64,000 bases of DNA, from NCBI GenBank assembly GCA_030447525.1, contig JAUJOR010000009.1:1-64000 (forward strand), written 5' to 3'. Both the position numbers and the translations under genes were made by a program. The notes beneath the pieces were generated by a model that was not told the DNA's origin, did not search any database, and was given only the letters and a program-made list of their open reading frames with translations. This stretch comes from Chloroflexota bacterium (GTDB lineage: Bacteria > Chloroflexota > UBA11872 > UBA12225). Numbering within the stretch: position 1 is the first letter of the stretch; the number at the start of each line of letters is the position of its first letter. Below, piece by piece: positions 62,542-64,000 of the stretch.

Positions 62542-63936
62542 ATGTTCTACGATCACGTCAAGATCCACGTCAAAGCGGGCGACGGAGGCAATGGTGCGAT
62601 GCACATGCGTCGCGAGAAATACGTCCCTCGCGGTGGCCCGGATGGGGGTGACGGGGGGCGTGGGGGCAGCGTCTACCTCCAGGGAGACCGCTCGCAGAAC
62701 ACCCTGCTCTCCTTCCGCTTCAAGCGCCACTTCACCGCCCGGCCCGGCGGCTCGGGAGGGGGCGCCAAGAAACACGGAGCCGCCGGGGGGGACATGACTA
62801 TCACCGTCCCGCCGGGGACGGTGGTGCGCGACGCCGCCACGGGGGAGCAGATCGCCGACGTGGTGGAGCATGGCCAGCGCGTGATGATCGCCCGAGGGGG
62901 CAAGGGCGGGCTGGGCAACGTCCACTTCGCCACCTCGACCCAGCGCACCCCGGAGTTCGCCACCCTGGGCGAGCCGGGGGAGGAGCGGGAGCTGGAGCTG
63001 GAGCTACGGGTCATCGCCGACGTCGGCCTGGTAGGCTACCCCAACGCCGGCAAGTCTTCCCTCCTGGCCGGCATCTCCGCTGCCCGCCCTAAGATCGCCG
63101 ACTATCCATTCACTACCCTGGAGCCCAACCTGGGCGTCGTGGGCATCGACGACGACTCCTTCGTCGTCGCGGACATCCCCGGCCTGATCGAAGGGGCCCA
63201 CACCGGTGCCGGGCTGGGTCTACGTTTTCTGCGTCACCTGGAGCGCGCCAGCGTCCTGATTCACGTCCTCGACGTCGCCGGGGTGGACGGTCGTGACCCG
63301 ATGGACGACTTCGAGCGCATCAACGTGGAGCTGCGGGAGTATTCCGCCGAGCTGGCGACGCGCCCCCAGATTGTCGCCGCCAACAAGATGGACCTCCCGG
63401 AGGCCCAGGGGCGATGGCCGGCCCTCCGCGCCGCCCTGGAGCAGCGGGGCGTGCCGGCCTACCCCATCTCCGCCGCCACTCGGGAGGGACTGGAGACGCT
63501 CCTGCGCGCCGTCGCCGCCAAGCTGGCGGAGCTGCGCCGCGAGGCGGCTGAGGCCACCTCCCCACCCCCGGAGCTGAGCTTGCTCTCCGAGACGCCCGAT
63601 CACGAGGAGTACACCCCCGCCGGGACCCAGACGGCCCTGGCCGCCTCCCGGGAGTTCCAGGTGCGCAAGCTCTCGCAAGGGGTCTTCCGCGTCACCGGCA
63701 AAGGGGCCGATCGCGTCATGCTCACCTCAGACGTGCAGACTCAGAGCGGCATGCAGTACCTGATGTCTCGACTGCGCCGCCTGGGCATCGCCGGCGCCCT
63801 GGAAGAGGCCGGCGCTCGGCCAGGAGACCGCGTGCGCTTCGGGGACGTGGAGCTGTTGTGGCGCGTCCCCCTCAAGCCCCCCGTCCAACGACGGACTGCC
63901 AGGGAGCGTAAGCGGGGCGCCGACCGGCCGGGCTGA
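62542..63936 (+). CDS. obg: Obg GTPase (CgtA), ribosome-associated
   Basis: 464 residues. The glycine-rich Obg fold covers residues ~1-160 (HVKAGDGGNGAMHMRREKYV, GGPDGGDGGRGGSVYL). G1 is GYPNAGKSSLLAGI, the switch region includes ADYPFTTLEPNLG, G3 is VADIPGLIEGAHTGAGLGLR, and G4 is NKMD. A C-terminal OCT domain of ~75 residues (FRVTGKGADRVMLTSDVQTQ, RRLGIAGALEEAGARPGDRV) is present. Obg couples ribosome maturation to growth and binds ppGpp; relA lies nearby. ATG 62542 follows GGAG at 8 bases. Confidence 0.96.
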   Translation: MFYDHVKIHVKAGDGGNGAMHMRREKYVPRGGPDGGDGGRGGSVYLQGDRSQNTLLSFRFKRHFTARPGGSGGGAKKHGAAGGDMTITVPPGTVVRDAATGEQIADVVEHGQRVMIARGGKGGLGNVHFATSTQRTPEFATLGEPGEERELELELRVIADVGLVGYPNAGKSSLLAGISAARPKIADYPFTTLEPNLGVVGIDDDSFVVADIPGLIEGAHTGAGLGLRFLRHLERASVLIHVLDVAGVDGRDPMDDFERINVELREYSAELATRPQIVAANKMDLPEAQGRWPALRAALEQRGVPAYPISAATREGLETLLRAVAAKLAELRREAAEATSPPPELSLLSETPDHEEYTPAGTQTALAASREFQVRKLSQGVFRVTGKGADRVMLTSDVQTQSGMQYLMSRLRRLGIAGALEEAGARPGDRVRFGDVELLWRVPLKPPVQRRTARERKRGADRPG

Positions 63937-63967
63937 AGTCTCACGTCCCACGCCTGTTCGGCCAGGC

Positions 63968-63981
63968 CCGGAGCGCTCCGG
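63968..63981. terminator. palindrome after obg
   Basis: CCGGAGCGCTCCGG is a perfect 14-base palindrome 31 bases after the obg stop. It could be a weak terminator stem; no T-run follows and the window ends. Confidence 0.25.
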
Positions 63982-64000
63982 CGCCGCCCTGACCCCTAAT

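Overview
The window is a GC-rich (roughly two thirds G+C or more) bacterial chromosome segment. The gene set points to Chloroflexota, perhaps a Thermomicrobia/Sphaerobacter-like lineage: a DSHCT-type Ski2-like helicase, several very large PTPS-related-type membrane proteins, a thiamine ECF system of YkoFEDC type, WxL-like surface proteins, and frequent GTG/TTG starts. This assignment is inference from gene content; there is no rRNA in the window to settle it.

Layout. 1-8.4 kb holds housekeeping metabolism: the 3' end of an FGGY sugar kinase, a helicase, a DapA-family lyase, PurH, a RibD-C reductase and tRNA-Val(CAC). 8.8-18.1 kb is an array of four related giant membrane proteins. The outer plus-strand copies are one intact gene and one gene frameshifted by a 55-bp tandem duplication. 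Between them lie two minus-strand copies that are badly decayed; one is a deletion remnant sharing a near-identical ~415-bp block with the other. 18.1-26.1 kb is accessory and cell-surface DNA: an epimerase, a long inverted repeat carrying two facing initiation signals, a colicin-immunity-like gene beside an RHS/YD-repeat remnant, a WxL-like surface locus and a GT2 glycosyltransferase. 26.3-33.4 kb holds plsX, gyrB, an MFS exporter, degV and a TPR protein.

33.4-36.4 kb is the conserved rpmH-rnpA-yidD-yidC-jag cluster, without dnaA next to it. 36.7-40.2 kb has a rhodanese, glpD, an ArsC/Spx-like protein and thiamine pyrophosphokinase. 40.2-45.1 kb is a thiamine/HMP uptake operon (ykoF-ykoE-fused EcfA-EcfT) behind a TPP riboswitch, convergent with the kinase that converts thiamine to TPP.

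45.3-57.6 kb is a phosphate island: pstSCAB, a Tat-exported PhoX-type phosphatase, a PhoR-like kinase, two PhoB-like regulators and phoU. Several intergenic sites contain TTAA-like half-sites repeated at exactly 11-bp spacing, which I interpret as PHO boxes. They lie upstream of pstS, phoX, one regulator gene and an unrecognised small gene. 58.3-63.9 kb holds relA/spoT, recJ and obg.

The best-supported unusual points are the PHO-box set with its possible new regulon member, the decaying membrane-protein array, the twin-initiation inverted repeat, and the immunity/RHS debris next to the WxL-like locus.
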